From Cloacimonetes bacterium UBA5456 (lineage in GTDB: Bacteria > Cloacimonadota > Cloacimonadia > Cloacimonadales > Cloacimonadaceae), in the NCBI GenBank assembly GCA_002427325.1, contig DIQS01000002.1, positions 1 to 22,761 on the forward strand: DNA of 22,761 nt, given 5' to 3'. Below, piece after piece: positions 14,571-22,696 of this stretch. A model generated the notes under the pieces. It made no database searches and was not told the origin of the DNA. It saw nothing but the letters and a program-made list of their open reading frames with translations. A program made the position numbers and the translations under genes. Numbering within the stretch: position 1 is the first letter of the stretch; each line of letters starts with the position of its first letter.

Positions 14571-16121
14571 ATGTCAACAAAGGAAAATATCAAAAAACTC
14601 CTCGCAAAAGAGCAAGATGTCTTGAAGATGGGCGGAGAAAAAGCGATCGAACGTCAGAAAGCATCCGGAAAGCTCACAGCCCGTGAGCGGCTCGACCTCC
14701 TCTTTGATGAAGGCAGCTTCAGAGAATTGGACATGTTTGTAAGTCATCGTTGTGACAATTTTGGCATGCCGGATATTGAAATCCCCTCCGATGGTGTGAT
14801 CACCGGACATGGGCTCATCAACGGGCGTCCTGCTTTTGCTTTTTCCCAAGACTTCACATCCCGTGGAGGCTCTTTGGGCGAGATGCATGCGGCTAAGATC
14901 ACCAAAGTTCAAGACATGGCTCTGAAAAGCGGAGTGCCCCTAATCGGGATCAATGACTCCGGCGGTGCGCGCATCCAAGAAGGCGTTGATGCCCTCAAGG
15001 GATATGGAGATATCTTCTTCCGCAATTCTCGTGCCAGCGGCGTTATCCCCCAGATCACGGCGATCATGGGACCTTGCGCCGGCGGTGCCGTTTATTCCCC
15101 TGCCATGAATGACTTTGTCTTCATGGTGAAAAACACCAGTTTTATGTTTATCACCGGACCGGATGTGATCAAGGCGGTCACCGGTGAAGTGACTACGCAA
15201 GAAGAACTTGGCGGAGCGATGACGCATAACTCTAAGAGTGGAAATGCACACTTTGCTTGCGAAAGCGATGCCGATGCGATCGAGCAGATCAAAACCTTGC
15301 TCTCTTTCTTGCCGCTCAACAACATGGAAGACGCTCCCGTGTATGACAATGAGGATGATCCCTATCGCGTGTGTCCCGAGCTGGATAGCATTATCCCTGA
15401 TAGTCCGCGCGAAAGCTACGATATGAGAAATGTGATTAAAAGCGTGGTGGACGACGGCTATTTCTTTGAGCCGCACTATTTTTACGCTCAGAACATGATC
15501 GTCGGCTTTGCACGCCTGAATGGCCGCAGCGTGGGCATCGTGGCAAATCAGCCTACGGTTCTCGCCGGATGCTTGGATATCGACGCCAGTGATAAGGCTA
15601 CGAGATTCATCCGCTTCTGTGATGCGTTTAACATCCCGCTGCTCACCTTCGTGGACGTTCCCGGCTATCTTCCCGGAACCAATCAAGAACACAGCGGCAT
15701 CATTCGCCATGGCGCAAAACTGCTCTGGTGTTATTCCGAAGCAACAGTTCCCAAGCTCACCGTGGTGACGCGTAAAGATTATGGCGGAAGCTATATCGCC
15801 ATGAGTTCACGCCATCTGGGAGCAGACATGGTCTTTGCTTGGCCGAGTGCTGAGATCGCTGTGATGGGCGCACAGGGCGCTGCAAACGTCATCTTTAGGA
15901 AAGAGATTACCTCTGCTGAAGACCCGGATGCAAAGCGCGCTGAACTCATCGCTGACTATGAAGAGCGTTTCAACAATCCCTATGTGGCTGCAAGTCGTGG
16001 ATATATCGATGCCATCATCGTTCCTTCCGAGACGCGCCGTCGCCTCATCGATGCTCTGGATATCCTCGGCACAAAGAGTGAAAGCTTGCCGCCGAAGAAA
16101 CATGGCAACATCCCGACCTAA
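14571..16121 (+). CDS. Methylmalonyl-CoA carboxyltransferase 12S-type subunit (MmdA/PccB family)
   Basis: An acyl-CoA carboxyltransferase that moves the carboxyl group between methylmalonyl-CoA (or propionyl-CoA) and biotin. At 516 aa it is normal for 12S/MmdA/PccB. The two crotonase-like halves carry oxyanion-hole motifs: SGGARIQEG (130-138) and GPCAGGAVYSPA (167-178) in the N-half, PGYLPGTNQE (364-373) and RKDYGGSYIAM (401-411) in the C-half. It ends in KKHGNIPT, the conserved terminus of the MmdA/PccB group. It heads an operon with a small subunit and a 5S-1.3S protein and lacks a neighbouring biotin carboxylase, favouring transcarboxylase or decarboxylase over carboxylase. Exact acyl-CoA specificity is inferred. 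Confidence 0.93.
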   Translation: MSTKENIKKLLAKEQDVLKMGGEKAIERQKASGKLTARERLDLLFDEGSFRELDMFVSHRCDNFGMPDIEIPSDGVITGHGLINGRPAFAFSQDFTSRGGSLGEMHAAKITKVQDMALKSGVPLIGINDSGGARIQEGVDALKGYGDIFFRNSRASGVIPQITAIMGPCAGGAVYSPAMNDFVFMVKNTSFMFITGPDVIKAVTGEVTTQEELGGAMTHNSKSGNAHFACESDADAIEQIKTLLSFLPLNNMEDAPVYDNEDDPYRVCPELDSIIPDSPRESYDMRNVIKSVVDDGYFFEPHYFYAQNMIVGFARLNGRSVGIVANQPTVLAGCLDIDASDKATRFIRFCDAFNIPLLTFVDVPGYLPGTNQEHSGIIRHGAKLLWCYSEATVPKLTVVTRKDYGGSYIAMSSRHLGADMVFAWPSAEIAVMGAQGAANVIFRKEITSAEDPDAKRAELIADYEERFNNPYVAASRGYIDAIIVPSETRRRLIDALDILGTKSESLPPKKHGNIPT

Positions 16122-16132
16122 GGAATATAACA

Positions 16133-16327
16133 ATGAAAACACTTGATAAAAAAGAACTTGCCGCAATCTCAGCGGTCATGGCTCTGATCAGCTCAGAGGA
16201 TCTTTGCGTCCCCTACGTCGAGCCGATGCGGGGCAATTATCCTCATCCATGGTCTGCATATTCACGCAGTCAGATCATGCAATATAGAGACATCACTCAA
16301 AGAAGAATAATAAAAAGAAGCAGATAA
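16133..16327 (+). CDS. Small delta/epsilon-like carboxyltransferase subunit
   Basis: A 64-residue soluble basic protein between the two large carboxyltransferase genes. Its layout is a short helix KKELAAISAVMALISS, a spacer, then HPWSAYSRSQIMQYRDITQRR. It resembles the C-terminal part of MmdD and the MmdE epsilon subunit of methylmalonyl-CoA decarboxylases, and the pattern EELAA-x-x-AV ... PW-x-x-x-x-R seen in acyl-CoA carboxylase epsilon subunits. These small proteins help assemble the complex. No transmembrane helix is present, unlike OadG/MmdD. An AAGGA ribosome site lies before the ATG, and the gap to the preceding gene is 11 bp. The family match is by eye and moderate. Confidence 0.65.
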   Translation: MKTLDKKELAAISAVMALISSEDLCVPYVEPMRGNYPHPWSAYSRSQIMQYRDITQRRIIKRSR

Positions 16328-16340
16328 ATAAGGAGAAACA

Positions 16341-18347
16341 ATGGATAAACACGGTATCCTCGAAATGACCACGATGCGCTATGAAGCGGATCGACCGGCT
16401 GCCGCCAATCCAATCAAAATCCAAGACCTTTCTTTCAGAGACGGACACCAGTCGCTCTTTGCCACGCGTGGCAGAACCGAAGACCTCGTGCGCCTCGCTG
16501 AATCTATGGATCAGGTTGGCTACTATTCAATGGAAGTCTGGGGCGGAGCGACCTTTGATACGATGCACCGCTTCTTGGGTGAAGACCCTTGGGATCGCAT
16601 CCGCACACTAAAGAAATATATCAAAAACACACCCTTCTCCATGCTTTTGCGCGGACAAAACCTCGTGGGCTATCAAAACTATGCCGACGACGTGGTGGAA
16701 TCATTCACCCAGCGTGCCTGTGATAACGGCATCGATATCTTCAGAGTCTTTGACGCTCTGAACGACTTCCGTAATTTCACCACGGCTGTGAAGGTGATTC
16801 AAAAGAACAAGAAACACTTTCAGGGCGCAATCTGCTATTCGCTGACCGAACAGCGCATGGGCGGAGATGTATATAATATCGACTATTACGTGCAAAAAGC
16901 TAAGCAACTCGAAGATATGGGCGCAGATAGCATTTGCATCAAAGATATGGCTGGACTGATAGCTCCTTATGATGCCTACAATCTCATTCAGGCACTGAAA
17001 GCAAACGTCAAAGCACCGATTCACTTGCATACTCACTTCACCTCGGGAATGGGTGATCTCTCGCTCTTTAAGGCCATCGAAGCCGGAGTGGATATCATCG
17101 ATACCTGCATGGGGCCCTATGCCTATCGCACTTCCCACCCTGGAGTGGAGCCTCTCGTGATATCTCTCTTGGGAACCAATCGCGATACCGGCATGGATAT
17201 CAAGCTGCTCAATAAGATCGGCAAAGAGATGGAAAAAGATATTCCTAAATATCTGCAGTTTGCCGACACTACAAAGTATTCCATCATCGATACAGACGTC
17301 ATCATCCACCAGACCCCGGGCGGAATGCTCTCGAACCTCGTGAATCAATTGCGCCAGATGGATGAGCTCGACAAACTGGAAGATGTTTTTGCAGAGATTC
17401 CGAAAGTGCGCAAAGACCTCGGTCAAATCCCGCTCGTCACGCCCACCAGCCAGATCGTTGGCATCCAAAGCGTAAATAATGCGCTCTTCGATACCAAAGA
17501 CGGCGAATATTCACGTATCACCGAGCAGGTTAAAGACCTTTGCTATGGACTGTATGGCAAAACTACCCTGCCGATTGATCAAGAACTCCAAAAGAGAGCG
17601 CTCAAGGGCTATCCCAAGGGAGAAACTCCCATCACAGTGCGCCCCGGAGACGTGATCCCGCCCGCAATGGCTGAGGTCGCAAAAGAAACTGAAGGACTCG
17701 CCAAAGACATTGATGAACAGCTCATCGTGGCTATCTATAACGTGACCGGAAAGAAGTTCTTGCGCATCAAGCACGGACTTGATCCCATGCCGAAAGAGAT
17801 GAAAGCAACCACCTTGGAAGAAATCAAAGAGATGAATGATATCATCGCCAAAGCCAAGGCTGGAAAGCTGGTTGAAAAGCCGGAAGCACCCGCAAAACCT
17901 GAAGATGCCAGAGAGTTTGACGTGTTCATCGATGGCAGCTATTTCAAGGTCGAAGTTGCCGAGAAAGGCGGCGCACCACGCATAGTGTCTGCACGCCCTG
18001 CACCGTCTGCAGCTGTGGCTCCCGCTGCTCCGAAAGCTCCGGTTGCTCCTGTTGCACCGGTTGCCGCAGCCTCTCCCGCTCCTGCAGCATCCCCGGTTCC
18101 TGCCGCTCCCGCAGCCGCAATAGCAGGTGGTGAATCCGTCACCGCTCCCATGCCCGGCATGTTGGTCAAATATGAAAAGCAGGTGGGAGACAAGGTTGCT
18201 CGCGGCGAAACAGTGCTCGTTCTCGAAGCGATGAAGATGTATAACAACATCCCCTCTCCCGTGGATGGAACGGTTGTGAGCACCCCCTTCAGCACGGGCG
18301 CAAACGTAAATAAAGGCGACGTTCTCGCCACCATCAAAGCAGACTAA
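16341..18347 (+). CDS. Pyruvate/oxaloacetate carboxyltransferase fused to biotin carrier (5S-1.3S / OadA type)
   Basis: It transfers CO2 between biotin and pyruvate/oxaloacetate. The 668-aa protein has a TIM-barrel carboxyltransferase domain (about 25-300) with SFRDGHQS (D34), the metal-bridging lysine K201 in CIKDMAG, and metal-binding H230 and H232 in LHTHFTSG. A PYC/OadA conserved domain follows (about 310-500), then an Ala/Pro-rich flexible linker (about 550-597) and a biotinyl domain with EAMKM, biotin on K632, 36 residues from the end. It combines the 5S and 1.3S parts of transcarboxylase. No Na+-pump beta subunit follows; pyrR does. An AAGGAG site precedes the ATG. Confidence 0.94.
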   Translation: MDKHGILEMTTMRYEADRPAAANPIKIQDLSFRDGHQSLFATRGRTEDLVRLAESMDQVGYYSMEVWGGATFDTMHRFLGEDPWDRIRTLKKYIKNTPFSMLLRGQNLVGYQNYADDVVESFTQRACDNGIDIFRVFDALNDFRNFTTAVKVIQKNKKHFQGAICYSLTEQRMGGDVYNIDYYVQKAKQLEDMGADSICIKDMAGLIAPYDAYNLIQALKANVKAPIHLHTHFTSGMGDLSLFKAIEAGVDIIDTCMGPYAYRTSHPGVEPLVISLLGTNRDTGMDIKLLNKIGKEMEKDIPKYLQFADTTKYSIIDTDVIIHQTPGGMLSNLVNQLRQMDELDKLEDVFAEIPKVRKDLGQIPLVTPTSQIVGIQSVNNALFDTKDGEYSRITEQVKDLCYGLYGKTTLPIDQELQKRALKGYPKGETPITVRPGDVIPPAMAEVAKETEGLAKDIDEQLIVAIYNVTGKKFLRIKHGLDPMPKEMKATTLEEIKEMNDIIAKAKAGKLVEKPEAPAKPEDAREFDVFIDGSYFKVEVAEKGGAPRIVSARPAPSAAVAPAAPKAPVAPVAPVAAASPAPAASPVPAAPAAAIAGGESVTAPMPGMLVKYEKQVGDKVARGETVLVLEAMKMYNNIPSPVDGTVVSTPFSTGANVNKGDVLATIKAD

Positions 18348-18361
18348 AGGAGAATCCTCTG

Positions 18362-18904
18362 ATGCAGGTAAAAAGCAAGATTATGGATAGCGCTCAGATC
18401 GAGCGCAGCATTCAGCGCATGGCGCATGAAATCATCGAACAAAACCGTGGCTTGGATAACATCCGCCTGGTGGGCATACGCTCACGCGGAGTACCTTTGG
18501 CAAACAGACTCTCGGACTATCTGAAACTGATCTCAAAGCAAGAAGTGCCCGTGGGACTCTTGGACATCACGCTCTATCGCGATGATCTCTCCACGATATC
18601 ACATCAGCCCGTAATCAAGGGATCAGAGCTGGATTTCTCCATAGACGATGCCATCATAATCCTCATCGATGATGTGCTTTATACCGGCAGGACTGTTCGT
18701 GCCGCAATCGATGCACTCATGGACTTCGGGCGTCCCAGCCAGATTCAACTCTCGGTGCTCATCGATCGTGGACACAGAGAACTACCTATCAAAGCGGATT
18801 ATGTGGGTAAAAACGTGCCCACCTCCAAAGATGAAGTAATCAAAGTATCCCTCTCGGAAACCGACGGAGAAGACAGTGTCAAAATCCTTTTGGGAAAAGT
18901 ATAA
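18362..18904 (+). CDS. pyrR: PyrR, pyrimidine operon regulator / uracil phosphoribosyltransferase
   Basis: PyrR proteins bind pyr-operon mRNA in a UMP-dependent way in some bacteria and often have weak uracil phosphoribosyltransferase activity. The 180 aa fit the family. The start QVKSKIMDSAQIERSIQRMAHEIIEQN, the segment VGIRSRGVPLA, and the PRPP-binding loop LIDDVLYTGRT (101-111) are typical. An AGGAG site is 9 nt before ATG. It sits 14 bp after the biotin protein and overlaps pyrF by 29 bp, forming a pyrimidine pair at the end of a carboxyltransferase operon. I saw no PyrR-binding loop or attenuator upstream. Confidence 0.93.
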   Translation: MQVKSKIMDSAQIERSIQRMAHEIIEQNRGLDNIRLVGIRSRGVPLANRLSDYLKLISKQEVPVGLLDITLYRDDLSTISHQPVIKGSELDFSIDDAIIILIDDVLYTGRTVRAAIDALMDFGRPSQIQLSVLIDRGHRELPIKADYVGKNVPTSKDEVIKVSLSETDGEDSVKILLGKV

Positions 18905-19670
18905 CCAACGCTACATTAAGCTGGGAAGCCGGGTCTGCATTGGCCTGGACTCCCAGCTTGATAAGCTGCCGCAAGCGGTGAGAAACTCCCAGAACCCCAT
19001 CTTGGAGTTTAACCGCGCAATCATCGACGCAACCCACTTTTATGCCGGCGCATACAAGCCCAATCTCGCCTTCTATCTTGCCGATGGCATGCGAGGGCTG
19101 GAGGCTTTGGCAGAGACTATTAGCTATATCCCGGACGATATCCCTGTGATCTTGGACTGTAAAGTAGGCGATATCGGCTCCACCATGCAGGGCTATGTAA
19201 GAGCTTTCTTTACAGAGCTTAAGGCAGATGCGATCACGATCAACCCGCTAATGGGCAAGGATGTGGTCTCTCCGCTATTAGAGATAGAGGGAAGCTTCGG
19301 CTTTGCTTTAGCACTCACCTCAAATCCCGGCGCAGACGACTTCTTTCACAATGCCAAGATGAAGCTGGAAGTGCCACGATGGATGCAGCAATATCCGGTG
19401 GAGAGAATAGGTGCCGTTGTGGGAGCCACGCAGGTTCAAGACCTCAAACTCATGCGGGAACTGATGCCCGGCAGACTCTTTCTCATCCCGGGAATAGGAG
19501 CGCAAGGCGGAGACCTCAGAGCTGTCTTGGATAACGCCGTGCATCGCCCTGAAGACCCACGCATCCTGATCAATAGCTCGCGCGGGATCATCTTTGCCTC
19601 ACTCGACGATGACTTTGCCCAGAAAGCCGGGCAGGCAGCAAAAGAGCTCTTTGAACAATCCCGAGCTTAG
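18876..19670 (+). CDS. pyrF: Orotidine-5'-phosphate decarboxylase
   Basis: It converts OMP to UMP, the last step of de novo UMP synthesis. The 264-residue length and sequence are of the PyrF type-2 group. CIGLD (D25) is present, K61 lies in AYKPN, the catalytic DCKVGDI has D94, K96 and D99, and the phosphate-binding end NSSRGI contains R236. The GTG start at 18876 is backed by GGAGA at 18866-18870 and lies inside pyrR (29-bp overlap), indicating coupled translation. Its 3' end overlaps the convergent exonuclease gene by 4 bp. Confidence 0.95.
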   Translation: MSKSFWEKYNQRYIKLGSRVCIGLDSQLDKLPQAVRNSQNPILEFNRAIIDATHFYAGAYKPNLAFYLADGMRGLEALAETISYIPDDIPVILDCKVGDIGSTMQGYVRAFFTELKADAITINPLMGKDVVSPLLEIEGSFGFALALTSNPGADDFFHNAKMKLEVPRWMQQYPVERIGAVVGATQVQDLKLMRELMPGRLFLIPGIGAQGGDLRAVLDNAVHRPEDPRILINSSRGIIFASLDDDFAQKAGQAAKELFEQSRA

Positions 19671-20881
19671 GGCTCGATATTCAGCTTTGCTTCCAAGCGC
19701 TTGATTCTCTTTGAGAGCGCTTCGAGCTTATTTTCATTGGGTCTATAGCGACTCTTTTCAAATGCCTGAGCTTTCAGGCTGTGTTTCAGTGCCTCTTCAA
19801 AGCATTTATCACGCTCAAGGATGATTGCCGCTTCCGTCATTGCCTCTGCATGCGAGAGCTCAGCCGCCATCTCAAAAGCCTCCAACGCCGAAGGATAGTC
19901 CTTTTCCCTTTTCAAGATCATGCCCAAGTCATAAGCGATATCGGCATTCACAAAACCTTCCGAGATGAGGTCAATCATGATGCGCCGCGCCGTTTTGATC
20001 TCGCCCACGCTTTCATAGAGCCGAGCCAAGGCGTGATAGTCGATGCGGTGCTCTTTTCCGCCTTTGGGAGGATAGCTCGCATTATCGGCAATCAACGCAA
20101 AGAGTATCGCTAAATAGAGAATATCGTCGTGATTGTGCTCAAATATGCGGCTTATCAGCGAAGTCTCGCCGCTATAGAGAAAGTCCTGATATGCCTGCGG
20201 AACTTGCGCACCGGGGATGTCCGTTTCAGGGCAGCGAGGATGGTCTAAGATATAATATTCAATGCTTTCCAGCGCACAGGATGAAAGCCGTCTTTTCCAC
20301 ATACGCCGCGCCAAATGCAGCACATCGAGATGAGGAATGTCCCTGAGATTAAGCCAGATATGGTGATACAGAAGCCGCGATTCGAGCACGGGGATATCAA
20401 AGCTTTTGCCATTGAAACTGAAGATAAGACTACGGCTTTCGATGAGCTCGCGCAGGCGGTCAAAGCTGTTCTCCTCTGCATCCGGATCGGGCAAGAAGAT
20501 CTGTTCCACCACGAAATGTCCCTCTTCATAATACCCCAAACCAATCATGAAAGCGAGCGTGCCGCTACGCCCCAAACCGCTGGTTTCCAAATCCAAAAAG
20601 AGCATGTCTTCAAGGGCTATCTCAAGCTCCAAATCCAGCTTTGCCCAGCTTTTGATGATCTGTGGAATACCCTCGGAATATATCGGAAAACCTTCAAAGC
20701 GCATGGACAGGGGATGCTGAGTGCGGCGGATGAACACAGAGTCAAACTCGTGCGCCGAGAACTCACCCTCAAAGTCGCGCCGGATGCAAGCTCGCAAGAG
20801 CTCTTTCATCTCTTCTTGAAAATCAAAGTTTTCCATGTGACTTTCGACCGGATATAAGAAAGGAGGCGAAATCTCTTCCAC
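19667..20881 (-). CDS. YprB-like RNase H-fold 3'-5' exonuclease with C-terminal TPR-like repeats
   Basis: A 404-residue protein. The RNase H-like exonuclease domain (about 85-265) has DEDD-type residues: D97 and E99 in FLDLETSGLG, D162 in FSFNGKSFDIP, and D252/D253 in EHNHDDILYLA. The region RLLYHHIWLNLRDIPHLDVLHLARR followed by IPGAQVPQAYQDFL is the YprB family hallmark. Residues about 280-375 form TPR-like helix pairs. The substrate is unknown; a nucleic-acid exonuclease role is inferred. The chosen start is GTG at 20881, but its AGGGG sits too close, so the true start is uncertain; an ATG at 20836 is the alternative and keeps the domain. It follows the nucleotide-sugar dehydrogenase by 27 bp. 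Confidence 0.85.
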   Translation of the reverse strand: MEEISPPFLYPVESHMENFDFQEEMKELLRACIRRDFEGEFSAHEFDSVFIRRTQHPLSMRFEGFPIYSEGIPQIIKSWAKLDLELEIALEDMLFLDLETSGLGRSGTLAFMIGLGYYEEGHFVVEQIFLPDPDAEENSFDRLRELIESRSLIFSFNGKSFDIPVLESRLLYHHIWLNLRDIPHLDVLHLARRMWKRRLSSCALESIEYYILDHPRCPETDIPGAQVPQAYQDFLYSGETSLISRIFEHNHDDILYLAILFALIADNASYPPKGGKEHRIDYHALARLYESVGEIKTARRIMIDLISEGFVNADIAYDLGMILKREKDYPSALEAFEMAAELSHAEAMTEAAIILERDKCFEEALKHSLKAQAFEKSRYRPNENKLEALSKRIKRLEAKLNIEP

Positions 20882-20908
20882 CCCCTTCGCTTATCTATCG
20901 TTTAATTA

Positions 20909-22438
20909 TTAGATGTGACCTTTTCCAAGACCGCGGACTTTGCAACCCAAGCCTTTATATTTATTGATCTTAACATCATCGAGGAAGTTCGAGCAGTCCA
21001 CTATGAGCGGACGAGTCTTACACATATCGATGAGGTCTTTAGGTTCCAAGTCTTTATAGTGCTTATGTCCCACAGCGAAGATCACCACCTGCGTTCCTTC
21101 GAGAACTGAGGCGATATCTTTTGCCACGGGCATATCTTCCAGCTCATCCCAGTGTTCAACGTAGGGGTCGTGAGCCTTCACAACGGCCTGATCCTTACGC
21201 AGGAATCTCACCAAAGTCTCGCTGGGGCTATGTCTCGTATCACCAACGTTTTCCAGATAGGATACGCCGAGGATAGCAATGCGAACGTTCTTCAGATCGG
21301 GGAAATCTTTTTGGATGATTTCGATGGTGTGCAAAGGCATAGTGTCGTTGATGTTGACGCTATTAATTGCCACAGAAAGAGAGCCTTCGAGATCAAAGAG
21401 CGCACCCATTGACCAATTTGCCAAGACGGGGTCTTTGGTCAGACAATAGCCGCCAACGCCCAAGGAAGGACGCAAGAGGTTGTCATGGGTTCCTTTACGC
21501 ATGCGGATGGCATCACGCACCTTGAAGATATCCACTCCGATATCTTCGGCAAACTTTGCCCACTCAAGTGTGAGGGCGATATTCGTTGCACGATAGCTAT
21601 TTTCCATGGTCTTTGCCAATTCGCTGGCATTGGTGTTATCGAGCTGTGTAAGCGGATATTCTTCAACGTTTAAGACATCGGTGAGGAATTCGCGACAGAG
21701 GTCTATACTCTTTTGATTTATACCGGAGAAGACACGCCAGAAATCGCGGATTGATGAAACGTAGTTTGCACCGGGCATCACTCTTTCATAGGAGTGTGCG
21801 ATCAGCGGAGGATTGACAGTAATATCAATACCACGCTTGGTAAATTCTTCTTCGATAATGGGTTTAACGATTTGCTGACAGGTTCCGGGCGGAACTGTGG
21901 TCTCCACGAGAACCATGCAATCAGGGCGGATATGCTGCCCGAGCATGCGCATTCCTTCACGGAAATGGGTGATGTCGCAATAACCTTTCTCAGCTTCACC
22001 AAAAGCGGGTTTTGTGGCATCCAATTGAATATCGACAACCACAATATCTGCTAATGAATAAACGCTTTCCTCACTGGTAGCGCGAAAGTTTTGCTTTTCC
22101 ACGACTGTGCGATGGAAGATCTCCGGAACTTCCGGGTCTGAAGAGCTCACCGGGGTGATGCCGCTGTTGATCACGGGGACTTTCCAATATGAGCGTTTGG
22201 ATGCACGCTGGTGTCCGTGAACAAAATAAATAGGGTTTCCGTCTTTATCTGTTGCGTCTGCAATTACTGTTGCCATAATACAGCCAACAAATCCTAAGCC
22301 TTGAACGGCGACGATTTTACGACCCTTTGTGCGTTGCTCTTCGGTAATTTGAACCAAAAGCTGACGCTCCTTTTCATTTTCTTCGGCAGTTGGAATAGGA
22401 TATTCCTTGCCATCTGGAGCTATAGATACTTTCAACAT
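20909..22438 (-). CDS. UDP-glucose/GDP-mannose dehydrogenase-family nucleotide-sugar dehydrogenase
   Basis: An NAD-dependent four-electron oxidation of a nucleotide sugar to its uronic acid (UDP-GlcA, UDP-ManNAcA or related), feeding surface polysaccharide synthesis. At 509 aa it is longer than the usual 390-450. The Rossmann motif VQGLGFVG is at 45-52, so about 40 extra residues precede it. VETTVPPGT (178-186), the central dimer-helix region with K276 (LAKTMENSYRATNIA), and the catalytic cysteine C332 in GVGGYCLTKD are intact, as is the C-terminal UDP-binding domain (about 385-500). A CTCCT-complement ribosome site lies upstream. The actual sugar is not predictable from sequence alone. Confidence 0.9.
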   Translation of the reverse strand: MLKVSIAPDGKEYPIPTAEENEKERQLLVQITEEQRTKGRKIVAVQGLGFVGCIMATVIADATDKDGNPIYFVHGHQRASKRSYWKVPVINSGITPVSSSDPEVPEIFHRTVVEKQNFRATSEESVYSLADIVVVDIQLDATKPAFGEAEKGYCDITHFREGMRMLGQHIRPDCMVLVETTVPPGTCQQIVKPIIEEEFTKRGIDITVNPPLIAHSYERVMPGANYVSSIRDFWRVFSGINQKSIDLCREFLTDVLNVEEYPLTQLDNTNASELAKTMENSYRATNIALTLEWAKFAEDIGVDIFKVRDAIRMRKGTHDNLLRPSLGVGGYCLTKDPVLANWSMGALFDLEGSLSVAINSVNINDTMPLHTIEIIQKDFPDLKNVRIAILGVSYLENVGDTRHSPSETLVRFLRKDQAVVKAHDPYVEHWDELEDMPVAKDIASVLEGTQVVIFAVGHKHYKDLEPKDLIDMCKTRPLIVDCSNFLDDVKINKYKGLGCKVRGLGKGHI

Positions 22439-22506
22439 AATCCAATTTCTCCTCTTATGCCATTGTTTTTGTTTTGAATGTCCAGCGTTTTAGAATTGCA
22501 ATTTAC

Positions 22507-22512
22507 TGTCAA
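22507..22512 (-). promoter_or_regulatory. TTGACA -35-like box for the nucleotide-sugar dehydrogenase
   Basis: A perfect TTGACA on the minus strand, 74 bp upstream of the start at 22438. The -10 region is unclear. Confidence 0.45.
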
Positions 22513-22635
22513 GAAATTTATGCTTTTAATCGTGATTTATTTAACGATTACCTTTGTGTAATCTAATAAACCTATATCCTGCAATAAGTTCGACTCAGAA
22601 TTATGTTTTGCTTCATGAAGATAAATCTTTCTTGC

Positions 22636-22641
22636 TTGACA
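22636..22641 (+). promoter_or_regulatory. TTGACA -35-like box for the gene at the right edge
   Basis: A perfect TTGACA 61 bp before the ATG at 22697, divergent from the dehydrogenase promoter. No canonical -10 at 16-18 bp. Confidence 0.45.
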
Positions 22642-22696
22642 GAAAGCTTTGACCTGATTAGTCTTGAAATATTAAATATCTGCCGGATGGAAAGAG

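Noticed and set aside
14940..15710. A 256-codon minus-strand frame inside the carboxyltransferase gene
   Set aside because: Antisense shadow of a strongly conserved gene.
17990..18120. A GC-rich repetitive stretch inside the biotin protein
   Set aside because: It simply encodes the Ala/Pro-rich linker before the biotinyl domain, standard for this family.
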